Source: Beverwykella pulmonaria
Taxonomy: Eukaryota; Ascomycota; Dothideomycetes; Pleosporales; Melanommataceae
Assembly (NCBI GenBank): GCA_001599595.1
Contig: BCHH01000005.1
Location: 1,247,552 to 1,311,551 of the forward strand
Length of the DNA: 64,000 nucleotides
Reading direction: 5' to 3'
The translations under genes and the position numbers were made by a program. The notes under the pieces were generated by a model that saw only the letters and a list, made by a program, of their open reading frames with translations, ran no database searches and was not told the DNA's origin. Shown piece after piece: positions 29,811-41,830 of the stretch (position 1 is its first letter; each line of letters opens with the position of its first letter).

Positions 29811-31781
29811 CGGTTAGGCGAAGGTCTAGGGTGTGTGTGTTGGAGAATATACCGAGGGCCTGTGAGGTCCGAGTTAGGGTGTTGTTCTGAGTTGGATATC
29901 TTGAAATTGCGGCAACTGAAGGCAGATAATTGGGGCAAGGCTCTTCGATACCCGATATGTGAGGATCGAATTTGTTGTACTGTTCGCAAATGCCATTTTG
30001 ATTCGCTGTGAAATACATTCATCCCGATTCTCACGAGTATGATGGAGTCTAAAACTGTGGCAAGTCTAAAAATCCGTGCATTATGTTGTTAGCTATGAGG
30101 AATTGCCACAGGGATCACGATACTGAAGATACTGCCTCTTAGCGATGCACGGGGACGGTGTAGGCCGAGAATTGTCTTCGTGTCCAGTGGCCAGATTTGG
30201 GCTGCAAATAGCATCCCCCCACAGTTGAAAACATGTTGTATTCGATGTCTCCAGTTGATAATGGCAACGGAGAATCATCGAATTTGAATATGTAGGAGAT
30301 ATACTTGAACGGTGCACAACGGAGTTTACTCCAAACGTGTTTCTAGTCTTCAGCGTCCAACCCATGTGCAGAAGCACGGTGGTATTTTCTCAAATGGACC
30401 ATATGACCGGATGAAAGAAGAAGAAGGTGTGAGCTGAAAGGAGATGACGGGTGTATTGTCTAAATCTTTGGGAAGAAACGTGGGAAGTGAATGGAAGAAT
30501 GGTTTTTTTGGCGTGCGAGAGAGGTTTAATTACGTCATAATGTGCCTATCGATAACGGACCTTAGCGCTGTAGCGGCTATCTGATCCGCTGCTTACGCTA
30601 AAGCCCATATGAGTCTACAACTCCAACGAGGCTACGCGTTTTGATTGCAGCATTTCTCGGTGCCACCTTTTTAATAGGGTCAAGAGCCTCACGATACTTT
30701 AAATAGAGCTTCACAGTCCCAGAAAGGATGTCTTTGTTGAGGAGTACCGGACGAGAAGGTTCCGCGCTCCTGTGTGATGGAATATGGTGTGATGCAAACA
30801 CCATATCGAGCACACCACATCACCCTATACACGATATCATCAACCGTATACGAAGCCGTAGCATGTACATATTACAGTCAGCAAAACTCTACGTTGCTGA
30901 CCTATCACGACATCACGCGATGTCCCGTTGTGGACGCGGAACTTTCCCGAAAAACGGCTACGAAGATCATACCCGTCAAACACGAGGTCAAGTGCCGAAA
31001 TCTCCTAAATATGGAGAAGAATACGAGAAGATTTGCATACAAAATGAGGGAACTAATACTAGCAAATACTCGGGTACTAAAGCTGAGAGCCCCGGAACCG
31101 AGTATGTCTAGTTCGTACCTTTCGCCACGTGCGTACAAACAGCCAGGTAGTTGTATTGTGATTCCAACTATTGGATCGAGACCCACCGGAATACATTCAG
31201 CCCCAAGCGGATTGGATTCCAACCTATCAAATGGTGGTCTTGATTACTCCATCCAATCCCTCTGAAGCAATGGCTTTCGATATTGTCCAAGTATCGACAA
31301 TATCAAAATCCATACCTTACCTAAGACATCGAAGTCAGCACTTGTGTGTAACCTAGATTTCCCCGCACACAGCCACTTTTAAACGGTCCGATGCAATCTA
31401 TCATCTATCGAAAATGTCCCGAAAAGGAATTAGATTTAGTGGCAATTGGCCGATGTAGGATTCTCTTACGTCTGGATGGCGTGTTAGGATATAGAGGAAC
31501 ACAGTTCGGGATGGCATCAATGATACCTAGTATGGAGAAGGCCTCATGTGAGCGATGAGGTGCTTATATGTCTTCTATTATGGGATCTTGGGCTAGTGAC
31601 GATGCAACCCGGTGCGTTGCGGAGTGGAAGAGGCAAGCTATCGTGAGTATAAAAGCTTGTCCTTTCTTTTTTTTTTGTAGATATTCAGCACATCGGCAAA
31701 ACACTATTCGTTCACAAGACTTATTACAATCAACAAACCACTTTATTCACTCTTAGATCCCATCCAAGCTACATCAAGACT
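29811..31781. other. Intergenic, no gene supported
   Basis: 2 kb with several overlapping short frames around 30.7-31.3 kb on both strands; none has a domain or consistent coding character. The end holds the BYS1 promoter. Confidence 0.45.
31648..31655 (+). promoter_or_regulatory. TATA box of the BYS1 gene
   Basis: TATAAAAG, 127 bp before the ATG, a spacing that fits a TATA box plus a leader of about 90-100 nt. Confidence 0.55.
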
Positions 31782-32297
31782 ATGCGTTTCTCCATTTTAT
31801 CCGTCGCTTTGCTTGCGTCTGCTGCAGCAGCGGCGTCTGTTCAGGCGGTTGGCAATGCAATCGTGCAGAATAAGTCCAAGAACACCTTCTACGTATGGTC
31901 GGTTGGAGGCGCCATTGGACCAAGGGCAACCGTCGACCCGGGTAAGATTCCCCTTCTCCTGCCTTCTGCATCACCACTGACACCGATCGTAGGCCAAAGC
32001 TACACCGAAGTCCTGCACCGCGACCCCACAACCGGTGGAATCGCTATCAAGATCACTACCACCGCTGACGGCTTGTACACAGGCGCGGCGGAACAAATCT
32101 TCTCGTACTCGTTGGACGGCGCCCAGGTCTGGTATGACCTGTCCACAGTGTTTGGGGACCCATTCAAGGGACATCACCTTACCGTCACGGCTCCTGGGGG
32201 CGGAACTATTGATTGGCCAGCGGGCTCGAATCCGGGAGGCAGTCAGGTTAAGGTTGCACCAAGCACAGGGAATGTAGTGTTCACAGTGAATGCTTGA
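31782..32297 (+). CDS. BYS1-domain secreted protein
   Basis: Exons 31782-31941 and 31993-32297; 154 aa. The signal peptide is MRFSILSVALLASAAAAAS. The mature protein matches the BYS1 family (Blastomyces yeast-phase-specific protein 1): GNAIVQNKSKNTFYVWSVGG, GQSYTEVLHRDPTTGGIAIK, and QVWYDLSTVFGDPF. The family is common in ascomycetes, secreted and induced in some pathogens or morphologies; its molecular role is unknown. The 51-nt intron (GTAAGA...GTAG) has no stop and is a multiple of three, so retention would insert 17 residues. The spliced form joins DPG-QSYTE, which fits the family. Confidence 0.88.
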   Translation: MRFSILSVALLASAAAAASVQAVGNAIVQNKSKNTFYVWSVGGAIGPRATVDPGKIPLLLPSASPLTPIVGQSYTEVLHRDPTTGGIAIKITTTADGLYTGAAEQIFSYSLDGAQVWYDLSTVFGDPFKGHHLTVTAPGGGTIDWPAGSNPGGSQVKVAPSTGNVVFTVNA

Positions 32298-34271
32298 GGT
32301 GGCGAATCGTGGATGGGGGATTGTAATCGTAATGGCAATGGCAATAGCAACGGGCAGGGATGAAGGGGGAGGGATAGCACATTCCTTGTAACGAATTATG
32401 AAGAATTATAGTAATCATAGGAAAGGATAAGGAAGCGAAGAATACCACACTCATTTTTACGAAATATGAAGTAAGAAGAGGAATAGTGAAAGTAGTCGAA
32501 TACAATGATGCACGGAAAGAAAGGGAAAAGCACACTTCCCTGCGTCGAAGATTCTAGTTCCCTTCCAAACTTCCTTCTAGAAACGGACATTGCACAATCG
32601 CTGGATGCTCCACTGCAGTCTAGTCCTATCAGGTATGAATGATCAGGGTGGAAAGAGTGAAGATGCATGCCAGCGTGGGGGGTCTGGCGTCTTTAAGGCT
32701 GCTGCTTGACATGGAGAGGAACTGGACTTTCCTGTCTCCTGCCTCATCGAGCAAGCATCCAGAAGACCCCAGGCCCGGGGAGGTGGTCGCGTGCGCGTGG
32801 TGAATGTGCGGGAGGATTATCTAAGCCGAAAAGCGTAGAGACCAGCACTTGCCAACGAGTTGGGCATCCCACCTTCCTAACTCCAACGCAAGCTACCCTC
32901 AGACTCGCAGCCTTGTGTTGATATCTGAACCACACGCCACGACCCGTCCTCTTGAACAGGACGCAGAGCAAGGCAGACGCAAGCCGCTGCAGCACGGCGT
33001 GCATTTGCGCGACATTGACAGCTGTCAGCTGTGGGCCATGCCTCATGCCTCATGCCTGGGGCTCACCAAACCCTATCCATCCGTCGTCCCGATGTTGCCC
33101 AAGCCTCCACCAACGCGCAAGGCATCAACAGCCAAACCTCGCGGTCGGCAGGCTGCTCCACCAGGTCCACGCATGATGTCGCAGGCATCGGCTCCAACGC
33201 AGCTCTTTTACCAGCCACTGTGCCGCAATTTGTGTTCGTATCTGGCGGTGGAGACACGTCGACTAGCCGGTGTGCTGCCCGGGCAGAAAGCTGGAGGGCG
33301 TCCTGTGTGCAATCGGATGCTGTATCGTTTGGGACTATCGCTGTGTTTCCTTGTCGTGGCTCTCGTATCGCCAATTTTGCGTGCACAGCAAGCACAAGCG
33401 AATGTGGGATGGCGGCGTGCGATAGAGATCGCCTGATCACTCTGGAGCCGCACCCCGAGCGCACTTGCACCATGCCGGGCATGGTCAGCTACCCCAATCG
33501 TGCAACCGTGCGGGACCGCATAAAGAGGCGAAGTGTGCGGAACGTCGGCGGGTGTGCGACGCAAGAGCGGGCTGGCCTCGACTTTGAGGGCGGTTCTGAT
33601 ATCACGTTTTTAGCCGCCGTTTGTCGGGCGCAAGGACTGCAGCTCCGGCACCTGTGAACCGCCCGGCAGCCTTGGCCCCTCGTCGCTGTACTGGCGTGGT
33701 GCTGTGCGAGGAGCGGGGAACGGCTGTCTGGAGCCTTCATTGGCGAGGGCGCTGGGCGTCCGCCGCCTGCGCCGTGAGGCCTTATCGTCCCTCAACCTGG
33801 TCCGTCCCATCTCCTTTTCACATGGAGGGGAGCGCTCGGGGCCACTGCAACGGTTTGGGCAAAGGCCCATTACTTGCTGCCAGCTAGGGACCGCCATTTC
33901 GTTGGAGCTTACAAGCTCTATCAGGACGCCCGGCATGATTGGGTCCAATGGCCTGGGCCTGCAGTCTAGCCGAAGCCATGTCTTTCGTCGTCATGCCGCT
34001 TGCCACCATGGGCTGTAGGCCTCCCGAATGGCGGATACTGTAGACCCTTGTGTAACCAGCTATATGGGCCGACAAAATCTGGCCGCGCTGACATGGGACT
34101 GTCTTACATCCTTCAGTCTTTTGCCAGAATTCAGACTCGCTGTGTTTTTCCTGTCTCCTGTCCGCCTCGACGTCAACAGCCATCCTGCCCCCGCCATGAA
34201 GATCACCGCCTCGGGCCTTTGATCCCCACGACACCGAGCGCGCATGTCCAACCTCACGTATACTCGACAAC
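32298..34271. other. Intergenic, GC-rich, no gene supported
   Basis: From about 32.7 kb the sequence is GC-rich, so open frames of 100-208 codons appear on both strands and in several frames. None has a domain, start context or splice structure that I can defend. It probably contains a long promoter and 5' UTR of the pseudokinase gene. Confidence 0.4.
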
Positions 34272-36362
34272 ATGAGCGGCAGAACGTTGACCAACGTCGT
34301 GAACGAGCAAACGGTGGCCTTGAACGCCCTGATCTACGGCTATGCAGGGCATTCTCTTGTCACGCCGCATGCGGCTCTGCAGCAGATTTGGTGGACCGAG
34401 GAAAGGATTAACGAGAAGGTGACCAAGGAGTTCATCACCTCGCGGCTGCGTCCAAACGAACGAGAACGGCTGCACATGCCTGTGTGTTTCGGGGACCTCA
34501 CCGACGACACCTATATCGAATGGATATTGGAAAGGGCGAGGCGGCTGTTTCTGGTGCTGGCCGAAATTGGGGAGGCTGAGAAGATCTTCACGGCGGTGGG
34601 GAACTCATGGGACGACGATGATTTACCTCTCCAGATGGAGGACATCGAACAGCTCTCGCTTTCGAACCGGCGGGACGCCCAAGCCGACTCCCGATTCTAC
34701 CACACCCAATTCACATTCCTGCTCCGGGAACTGCGCGAAGGCGTCCACATCGACTATGCGCCGAACGAGGAACTGCCTTTGGAATACGTTATGGGTCTTC
34801 CGCCCGCGGTCGCGCTTCAGAACTGGCCTCGAGTCCACTTACCCAAGAAGCCAAATGAGGTGTACGTCCGGAGAAAGTTCCCTCTGGGCAACAGCGAATC
34901 ACCTAATGCGTATGAGTCTGACTATATAATGGACGTGGAAAGCTCCAGGATGGTTGAGCACGAGCACATTGCCCCGGTGTGGGCTTCCTACACGGCCAAA
35001 GGAACGGGGTACATCTTGACCAACTTTGTAGGGCAGCACACACTAAAGACTTTCATCGACCACCGAAATCCAACACAATACCAAAGGCTACCTAAACCGG
35101 ATAGAAGGTACTTGCTGCTCAATTGGCTTCATTGTCTCACGGATGCGGTGGCTGTACTCCACCTGAGTGGTTTCTGCCATTCATCCATACGACCCTCGAA
35201 TATCATCATAGACGAACACAATAACGTAGCTTTTAGCGATATTGGCAGTCTGGAGACGTTCCAGAAGGACAAGAGATCCGATCCGATGGACGTCTACATA
35301 TACAGCGCCCCGGAAACGCATGCCCCCAACCAGCCTTTTGATTCCGATTTGGACCTTGCAGCGCCTGCACCCAACATCGGCACCCGAAAACCCTCCGTCG
35401 CCAGCAAGAACTCTACCGGTTCCGCAGGCAGCAACGGCTCACAGCGCCAGAAACTCACCAAGATCCCGACCAATGAATTCTCAGGATTCAACTTTGGCTT
35501 CCGGAAAACCAAGCCAGCGCCGAAGCCCAGGTCGCGCACCCACGATACAGAAAAGGCGGATGTATTTTCTTTAGGCTGCGTCTTCCTGGAGATCATGACA
35601 TTCATGCTGAAGAAGAAGCCACATGAGTTCGTCAAGTACCGGTCGTCGAAACAGAATGTGCAAGTCGGTGGCAAGAACCATCGCACCGATTCCTCATTTC
35701 ATGCCAATCTGGAGAAAGTAGATAGCTGGATGAAAGTCATCGAAGACGCTTCTTTCGAGCAGGACCACGATTCCTTTCGAGCGGTCCCTCACATCATGAA
35801 CTTGATCCGAGGGATGCTCAGCAGAGCACCTGACATCCGACCAAACGCAAGAGATATCCGCGATCGGCTTTTGGATATCCTCCTTCACTACACCGCAATA
35901 CCCGATATCCATTGCGGTGCACACAAGCACGATATTGAGCTCGCCGTGTCTTCTACCGACGGCTCCGACCGCGCTTCGACCATATCGACCATATCGACCA
36001 TATCCTCCTCCTCTCGCTCCTCGTCCATGTCAATATCGACCATGAGCTCGGACGCGGACACGATCCGGCACTCTTCCTCGTCCACCATGCGGGTATCCTC
36101 CATCCTCAACGCCTATACGGATCGCACGACCATGGGGGACGACGATGAGTCCGACGACGGCGAATCCATTCGTACGGTAGGGAGATCGTTCACCGTTCCA
36201 GCCAACAATTTTTACAACAGACCTGTCTCGCAGAGATCACAGGGACCGCCCCCAACACCTCCCATATCGCCGACATCTTCCAAGGCGCCTCGTTCGAGCC
36301 CAGAGAGTGCTACGGCGAACAAAGCCAAACCTTGGAACAGGCCGCTTTTCAAGTTGCCTTAG
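34272..36362 (+). CDS. Protein kinase-like protein, probable pseudokinase
   Basis: Single exon, 696 aa. A ~200-residue N-terminal region of unknown fold precedes a kinase-like domain. The catalytic loop reads CHSSIRPSNIII: His303 and Asn310 are kept but the catalytic Asp is Ser305. The metal-binding DFG is DIG (Asp323). A phosphorylated-loop end is seen in YIYSAPETHAP, followed by a long Ser/Thr-rich insert before EKADVFSLGCVFLEIMTF. The C-terminus is Ser-rich with TISTIS repeats and Pro-rich motifs (GPPPTPPISPTSS). Lack of the HRD Asp suggests weak or no phosphotransfer and a scaffold or allosteric role (inference). Similar degenerate kinases are widespread in Pezizomycotina. Confidence 0.8.
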   Translation: MSGRTLTNVVNEQTVALNALIYGYAGHSLVTPHAALQQIWWTEERINEKVTKEFITSRLRPNERERLHMPVCFGDLTDDTYIEWILERARRLFLVLAEIGEAEKIFTAVGNSWDDDDLPLQMEDIEQLSLSNRRDAQADSRFYHTQFTFLLRELREGVHIDYAPNEELPLEYVMGLPPAVALQNWPRVHLPKKPNEVYVRRKFPLGNSESPNAYESDYIMDVESSRMVEHEHIAPVWASYTAKGTGYILTNFVGQHTLKTFIDHRNPTQYQRLPKPDRRYLLLNWLHCLTDAVAVLHLSGFCHSSIRPSNIIIDEHNNVAFSDIGSLETFQKDKRSDPMDVYIYSAPETHAPNQPFDSDLDLAAPAPNIGTRKPSVASKNSTGSAGSNGSQRQKLTKIPTNEFSGFNFGFRKTKPAPKPRSRTHDTEKADVFSLGCVFLEIMTFMLKKKPHEFVKYRSSKQNVQVGGKNHRTDSSFHANLEKVDSWMKVIEDASFEQDHDSFRAVPHIMNLIRGMLSRAPDIRPNARDIRDRLLDILLHYTAIPDIHCGAHKHDIELAVSSTDGSDRASTISTISTISSSSRSSSMSISTMSSDADTIRHSSSSTMRVSSILNAYTDRTTMGDDDESDDGESIRTVGRSFTVPANNFYNRPVSQRSQGPPPTPPISPTSSKAPRSSPESATANKAKPWNRPLFKLP

Positions 36363-37968
36363 TTGCCGTAGGAAGCTTATAGGTTTTGGTATTGTCATGG
36401 TGGATCGGAAGCCCTGTGCCTCAAGAGGGGAACCCATCCGGGACATCTGAGCCCGAACGTAGATTCCGATTCCGACTTCTCAAAGAAGCTAGATATCCTT
36501 CAGGTGGAGTAGCCTCTCACCTGCGTTATTGTGATTCGCATCAAGCCCTAGGCATGCGGTTGACGTCGTCTGGATCAGGAAGGTCGCTTCGAGCTGTAGA
36601 TCTGGGGTAGCTCCATCTCGTTTGTCGTTCAAGCGTTTTGTTCCGACCTCGGGAGGGCGCTGGGCGTGCGGGAAGCCATAGGGCTGCGTCATGGGAAGAA
36701 GAGAGAAACAGTCAGAAGGTTCGTGGACCGACACATGAGAACGCGAACAACGTGGGTTATAAAAACCCAACCCGAGGACCAATTGCAGATGCATGTCGCG
36801 AAATTACCGACGCAGAAGCAAGTAGGGGCGTGGTTGACGGATGACCTGGATCAATTCTGTCCCAAGTTTGTGGATCAACGGTGTCTCGAGCTTGTTTCCC
36901 GATCGAGAAGGTGTTTGGTGTTTTGCCAGGGCATGTGTGATCACGAACTGCCCGTCACGTGTATTGCTCGGCTGTTACTAAGAATTTTAGATTGCTGTAG
37001 TGCGGGGCTTGCATCCTGCCGTTCACTTACCCACGTCGAAGCTTCATCATTCCTCGGGCGGTAGCTGTCAGCCTCTTTGCTTCGTTCCAGCACCGCTCTT
37101 GCTCTTGCCAGTGCATCATATGCCACATATGAAAGGCCTCTTAACACAGTGTCTCATGGCAAAGTCCCATATATCCCAAAAATTGCAAACAACCTCTCAG
37201 CAAGCAGACACAAGCTTCTGAACCCCTGCTACGATCATTTTCGTCATTCATGGCACGTTCCCTGTTCCGCCCACGTATTTCGCGCATGTTCAACGGTCAA
37301 CTGATAGGTACTTGCATGGAGAGGCACTGACCCATGTTCCTGGAAGTACTTTTCCCCATGCCAACAATAGTTTGTTGAACTTGATGCTCATTGTCGGCCG
37401 TTAGTATGGAGGAGAGGAGCTGTACCCCCTCTTAATCACGCCACGGCATACAAATTCCGGCCGATCATGGCTAAGGAGAGAGCGGGGAGGATAAGCCAAG
37501 CCCCCATGGATGACATCTAGGACGTTTACTTACATCCAAAATCCGGTATGCCCGCATTTTCCCCCTTGCAACCCACCATGCATCTATGTTGGGTTTGCGC
37601 TACGGCACATAACACCTTCCAAGCTCGCGCTGCATTTTGCCTTCTGACAATCCTCCAACTCAAGGGACTTGGTTACTCGTTTCTTCCAATCATCACCAAC
37701 AAAGCGGGTCACTCGAGCCTCGTCGGCTGACCACAAGAAACGGCGAAATTGCGGAGGTGAATGCAACAGCCTCACGTCTGCAATGATCGACGAAGGCGCC
37801 AGCCACCAGGCGAGATCCCGCCGCTAGCCTCGTGCCAAGACAGTGCGGGGCCCTGGGTTCCTCCTTGCTTTTATATATATTTTCAACTCCTCACATGGTT
37901 GCCGGTTTTCCTCTCTCTTTTCACCTTTATCCTGTGACTATACAAGCCTTTGCGTGCAGCTCTTCGAC
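36363..37968. other. Intergenic, no gene supported
   Basis: Short frames only. A TATATATA run at 37872-37879, about 95 bp before the GH2 ATG, is a good TATA candidate for that gene. Confidence 0.5.
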
Positions 37969-40277
37969 ATGCATTTAGTAATAGCCCTGGCCGTATGGAT
38001 CTTTTCATGTGCAACTCTTGCTGCTCCTAATAGTAGAATACTTCCTCGTGCCGATGAAACCAACTACGTGCTTAAAAAGGGCCCCCTCGACACACCGTGG
38101 ACAGAAAAAGTCGGCACAAACCCATGGCCAGAATATCCCCGACCACAGCTAGCACGTTCGGAATGGAAGAACCTTAACGGCGTTTGGCGATACAGAAACG
38201 CAACTGCGAACGAGCTCCAGTCGCCGCCGTTTGGCCAACCCCTTTCTGAGCCGGTGCTGGTTCCGTTCTGTTTGGAGAGTGCTCTGTCAGGTTCTAGTTC
38301 CCACGACCCTGTGCTTTTTGAACTTGGCTTACCGGTTTACAGGTGTAATGGGTACAAATCATATTTGGAGTTGGTACCAGACGACTTTCGATGTCCCGTC
38401 TTCTTGGACTGCCGGCAATCGTATTATTCTCAACTTTGGCGCTGTCGACTACGAGGCTACCGTCTTCGTCAATGGCAAGAAAGCTACCTTTAACCGCGGT
38501 GGATATTGGTCTTTCAATGTGGACATCACGGATTACCTGTCCACTAATGGAACCAATGAGCTGTAAGGCCTTCGAAATTTTATCTTCTTTGTTACCGCTA
38601 AAATTTAGCACACAGGCTGGTCCATGTCTACGACCCGACAGACATGGGCACAATCCAGATCCCCCTTGGAAAGCAGGTCCTACAGCCATCACATATCTTT
38701 TACACGCCATGCAGCGGAATCTGGCAGACAGTATGGTTGGAGTCAGCACCGGCGGAGCATGTTACACAACTCGATCTCAGTGCTGACATGCACGGTGGAG
38801 GTAGTGAAAACACCCCCAACCCGAAATTCGTTGGCACTGATTCTCCCTAGTCAACGTCACAGTGCACAGCTCTAGTAACGTGAGCACCCCCGTTGAAATC
38901 ACCATCTACGAGCCGCATTCCACAGACGTCAAAGCCACCGCAAAGGGAACCACGAACGTAGCATTCCAGTTCACGGTGGATTCGCCGGATCTCTGGTCGC
39001 CGAACTCGCCTACTCTGTACAACATTACCGTGAAGGTGGGAAGTGACACGGTCCAGAGTTACACTGGATTTAGAACGATTTCAAGAGCCTCGATTAATGG
39101 TATAGAGCGACCCACCCTCAACGGCGAGTTTGTGTTTCTCTTCGGCACCTTGGACCAGGGCTTCTGGCCTGACGGCATTTATACTCCGCCAAGCAGAGAG
39201 GCGATGATCTACGATATACAGGCCTTGAAGAGTGTGGGATATAATATGCTCCGGAAACACGTGAGCCCCACGAGCTTTGAATTCGAGTGACTTGCTAACT
39301 AATGGATCTAGATCAAAGTCGAGACGGCACTGTTCTACCAAGCCTGCGACGAGCTAGGCTTCATGCTCATCCAAGACATGCCTTCGTTGCGTCCGGGTGT
39401 ACCTGTGACTCCTGCTAGCTCTACTTGCGCCAATCCAAATAGTGTCCCCGTTGTAAGCGTAGAATCCCAACAGGAGTTTGATCGGCAACTCGCGATCCAC
39501 ATCGAGCAACACAGGAATTATCCGAGTATCATAACCTGGGTAAGCCCATCCTCATTACCACACGCTATCTCCCGTTGTTGGATTTACTGCTTTTATGATG
39601 TCTTGCTGATCGATGGATACAAATACAGATTATATACAATGAGGGCTGGGGTCAACAAACGAAAGGGGATTTGCCTGAGTTTCGACTGACGGATATGGTG
39701 CGCTCGCTCGATCCTACTCGACTCATCAACTCGGTAACGGGGTGGTTCGATCATGGCGCTGGAGACTTCCACGTAGTTCACCCCACCTCCATGTACCTTC
39801 TTCTTTACTAACCTGACAATGTAGGACAACCACCACTACCCGGACTCCCAATGCGGGACCCCATGGTACTCTCTCCAATCCACCCCCTACGACCCACGCC
39901 GCATTGCTATCCAAGGCGAATTCGGCGGCATCGGACACAACGTCTCCATCGAGCACTTATGGAACGTGCAGCAAGCCATCGATGGCATCAACGGGACGTA
40001 CGAAATTGACGCGGACCTGACCATCTGGAACCGGCGAGCGCATTTCTTGTTGAGTGAACTACGGGATCAAGTAGAGAACTTTGCTTGTTCGGGGGCCGTC
40101 TGGACTCAGACGACCGATGTCGAAGGTGAGGTCAATGGCATGTTGACTTATGATCGACGCATAAATCGCATGGATCAAGACCAGTGGAAGAAAGACATAC
40201 AGGCTTTATACGACGCCGCGGCTGCGCGGGCAGGCAACTCGACCACGGTTATGCCGAGGGCGGAGGGGCTGGTATAG
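37969..40277 (+). CDS. Secreted glycoside hydrolase family 2 (beta-glucuronidase/beta-galactosidase-like)
   Basis: Exons 37969-38290, 38343-38562, 38616-38794, 38851-39260, 39312-39539, 39629-39772 and 39825-40277; 651 aa, in frame. A signal peptide covers about residues 1-20 (MHLVIALAVWIFSCATLAAP). The N-terminal sugar-binding domain shows WKNLNGVWRY and DYEATVFVNGKKA, followed by the immunoglobulin-like domain and the TIM barrel. Likely catalytic Glu residues are in IIYNEGWGQQ (acid/base) and AIQGEFGGIGH (nucleophile). The exact sugar specificity (glucuronide, galactoside or mannoside) cannot be read from sequence alone. It probably acts outside the cell on plant polysaccharide side chains. 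Confidence 0.9.
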
Positions 40278-41830
40278 GGATTGCTGGATGTGCTATAGGA
40301 GGGGCAGAGGGCTTTAGCTTGCGTGTTTGGGGCTTACAGAGTGCGGTTTTGTAGAGCGGTTAGTTCCTGATCTAGATCAGTGAATTACATTGCGTACTCA
40401 GCCTTCCTCTTTATCATCCAACCTCTATAACTCTCACTCCCTCTACCGGTTACTCTCTCCATCTGCATTACCCACCACTCCTGATCCAATATGCCTATCT
40501 CAATTCTATCCCATCGCCTCCCCTCATGTCACGGCGTTTACTTCCCCCGCCCCTCATGCTTGAACCACACAGCGCCTCTCATTCCGCCCAACACTCGCAC
40601 ACTAACCCTATGCAGGCCCGCGCGCCGAAACGCATAGTTTAGCACCCACGTGATTGCCTCGCTACCTTACCCCTATCGATAACGATCTTGGTGTTGCGGT
40701 AGTGCGCCATACTTTGAGGTGTGGCTGAGAGCTGGATCATTCCAAGTGGTGTGCCGGCTTCTACTTGCTTACATTCTTCGGGAGATGTGGACGTGGATGA
40801 GAAGCATATCACGTCACCCAGGAGAGTTTCCTCAGCGGCGTACTTTTGGTACTTTTTTGCGCCTGCGGCGCCCGTCAGGTTGATTTTAGTATTAGTGTAC
40901 CCGGAACGGTCTGTGGGTGTGGGCGCAGTGCACGGTTCACGGATTTTGAGGGTTTGGCGTCGGGGCTGTGGCGATGTGAAAGTCTCCGTAGCACGTTTGT
41001 CTTGGGAGATATGGTGTACATCTAGCGGATCAAAAGAATTTTGGACTTTTGTGTGGCCTGGAGGCCTGATGCAGGCCTGGCGTGGTGTTGCGTGTGTGTA
41101 GGTGCCGTCGCTGACTCAGGTCAAAACTCCGTGTCGATCGTCCCGCATCTGCCACAACCCCGACGTCCACCTCCTAAAAACAACCCCCGAAGATGTTACA
41201 ACAAGCCTTCGGACCGTCTCACATCCCCGACGCCAACTCGCGAACCTTGTTCCAGATCTTAGGAACTATGCCGCAACAGGCAAAGAATAAGATGTAAACT
41301 CCGAAACGAGCAGCTGGGACGCGCGTGTAAGCTGTGCGGACCCCGATCCTAAGGGCTGCGCGGCTAGCGTTCGGACGACGTGCAGAATTCAAGACGTGTA
41401 GTTTGTTTCTGATCTCAAATGTGTACAGATTTTGACGGCGACTGCGAGGATTAGACGCGGACAGGCATGGCACTAACAGCGATCGACAGCGGCTGTGGAC
41501 GTGCACCGTTGCACAGGTGGGAGATAGTGGGTGTCAAGTGTCGGTGTTGAGAGTGTTGGTAAGGGGGAGGCGAATTGGAGGGGTTAAATAGATATGTAGC
41601 TTGGTAGTTCGATTGGTTGAAGAGGGAGCATTTGTGATGTTGTCCGTATTGAATGATCGACATAACCGTCCTTTCTGATATATCTCCAGCAGGCGCACAG
41701 GATTTGCCTCGGACTTATTTTCACTTCTCTGTCTATATTGCTTCTTTTCCTACTTCTGTTCTCTATTCCTCGTTTTCTCTTCCTAGTAAGAATACATTCG
41801 CTACTACGTTCAATCAACATATCCATAGAA
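40278..41830. other. Intergenic, no gene supported
   Basis: Contains the GH2 3' flank and the leader of the Ser-rich gene. A 126-codon frame at 40721-41101 is not supported by any feature. Confidence 0.45.

Noticed and set aside
32849..33657. Long frames on both strands upstream of the pseudokinase
   Set aside because: GC-rich DNA gives open frames in several phases at once; no domain or splice evidence for any.
41738..41830. Upstream extension of the Ser-rich protein
   Set aside because: It would start at TTG; the ATG at 41831 has a good context.
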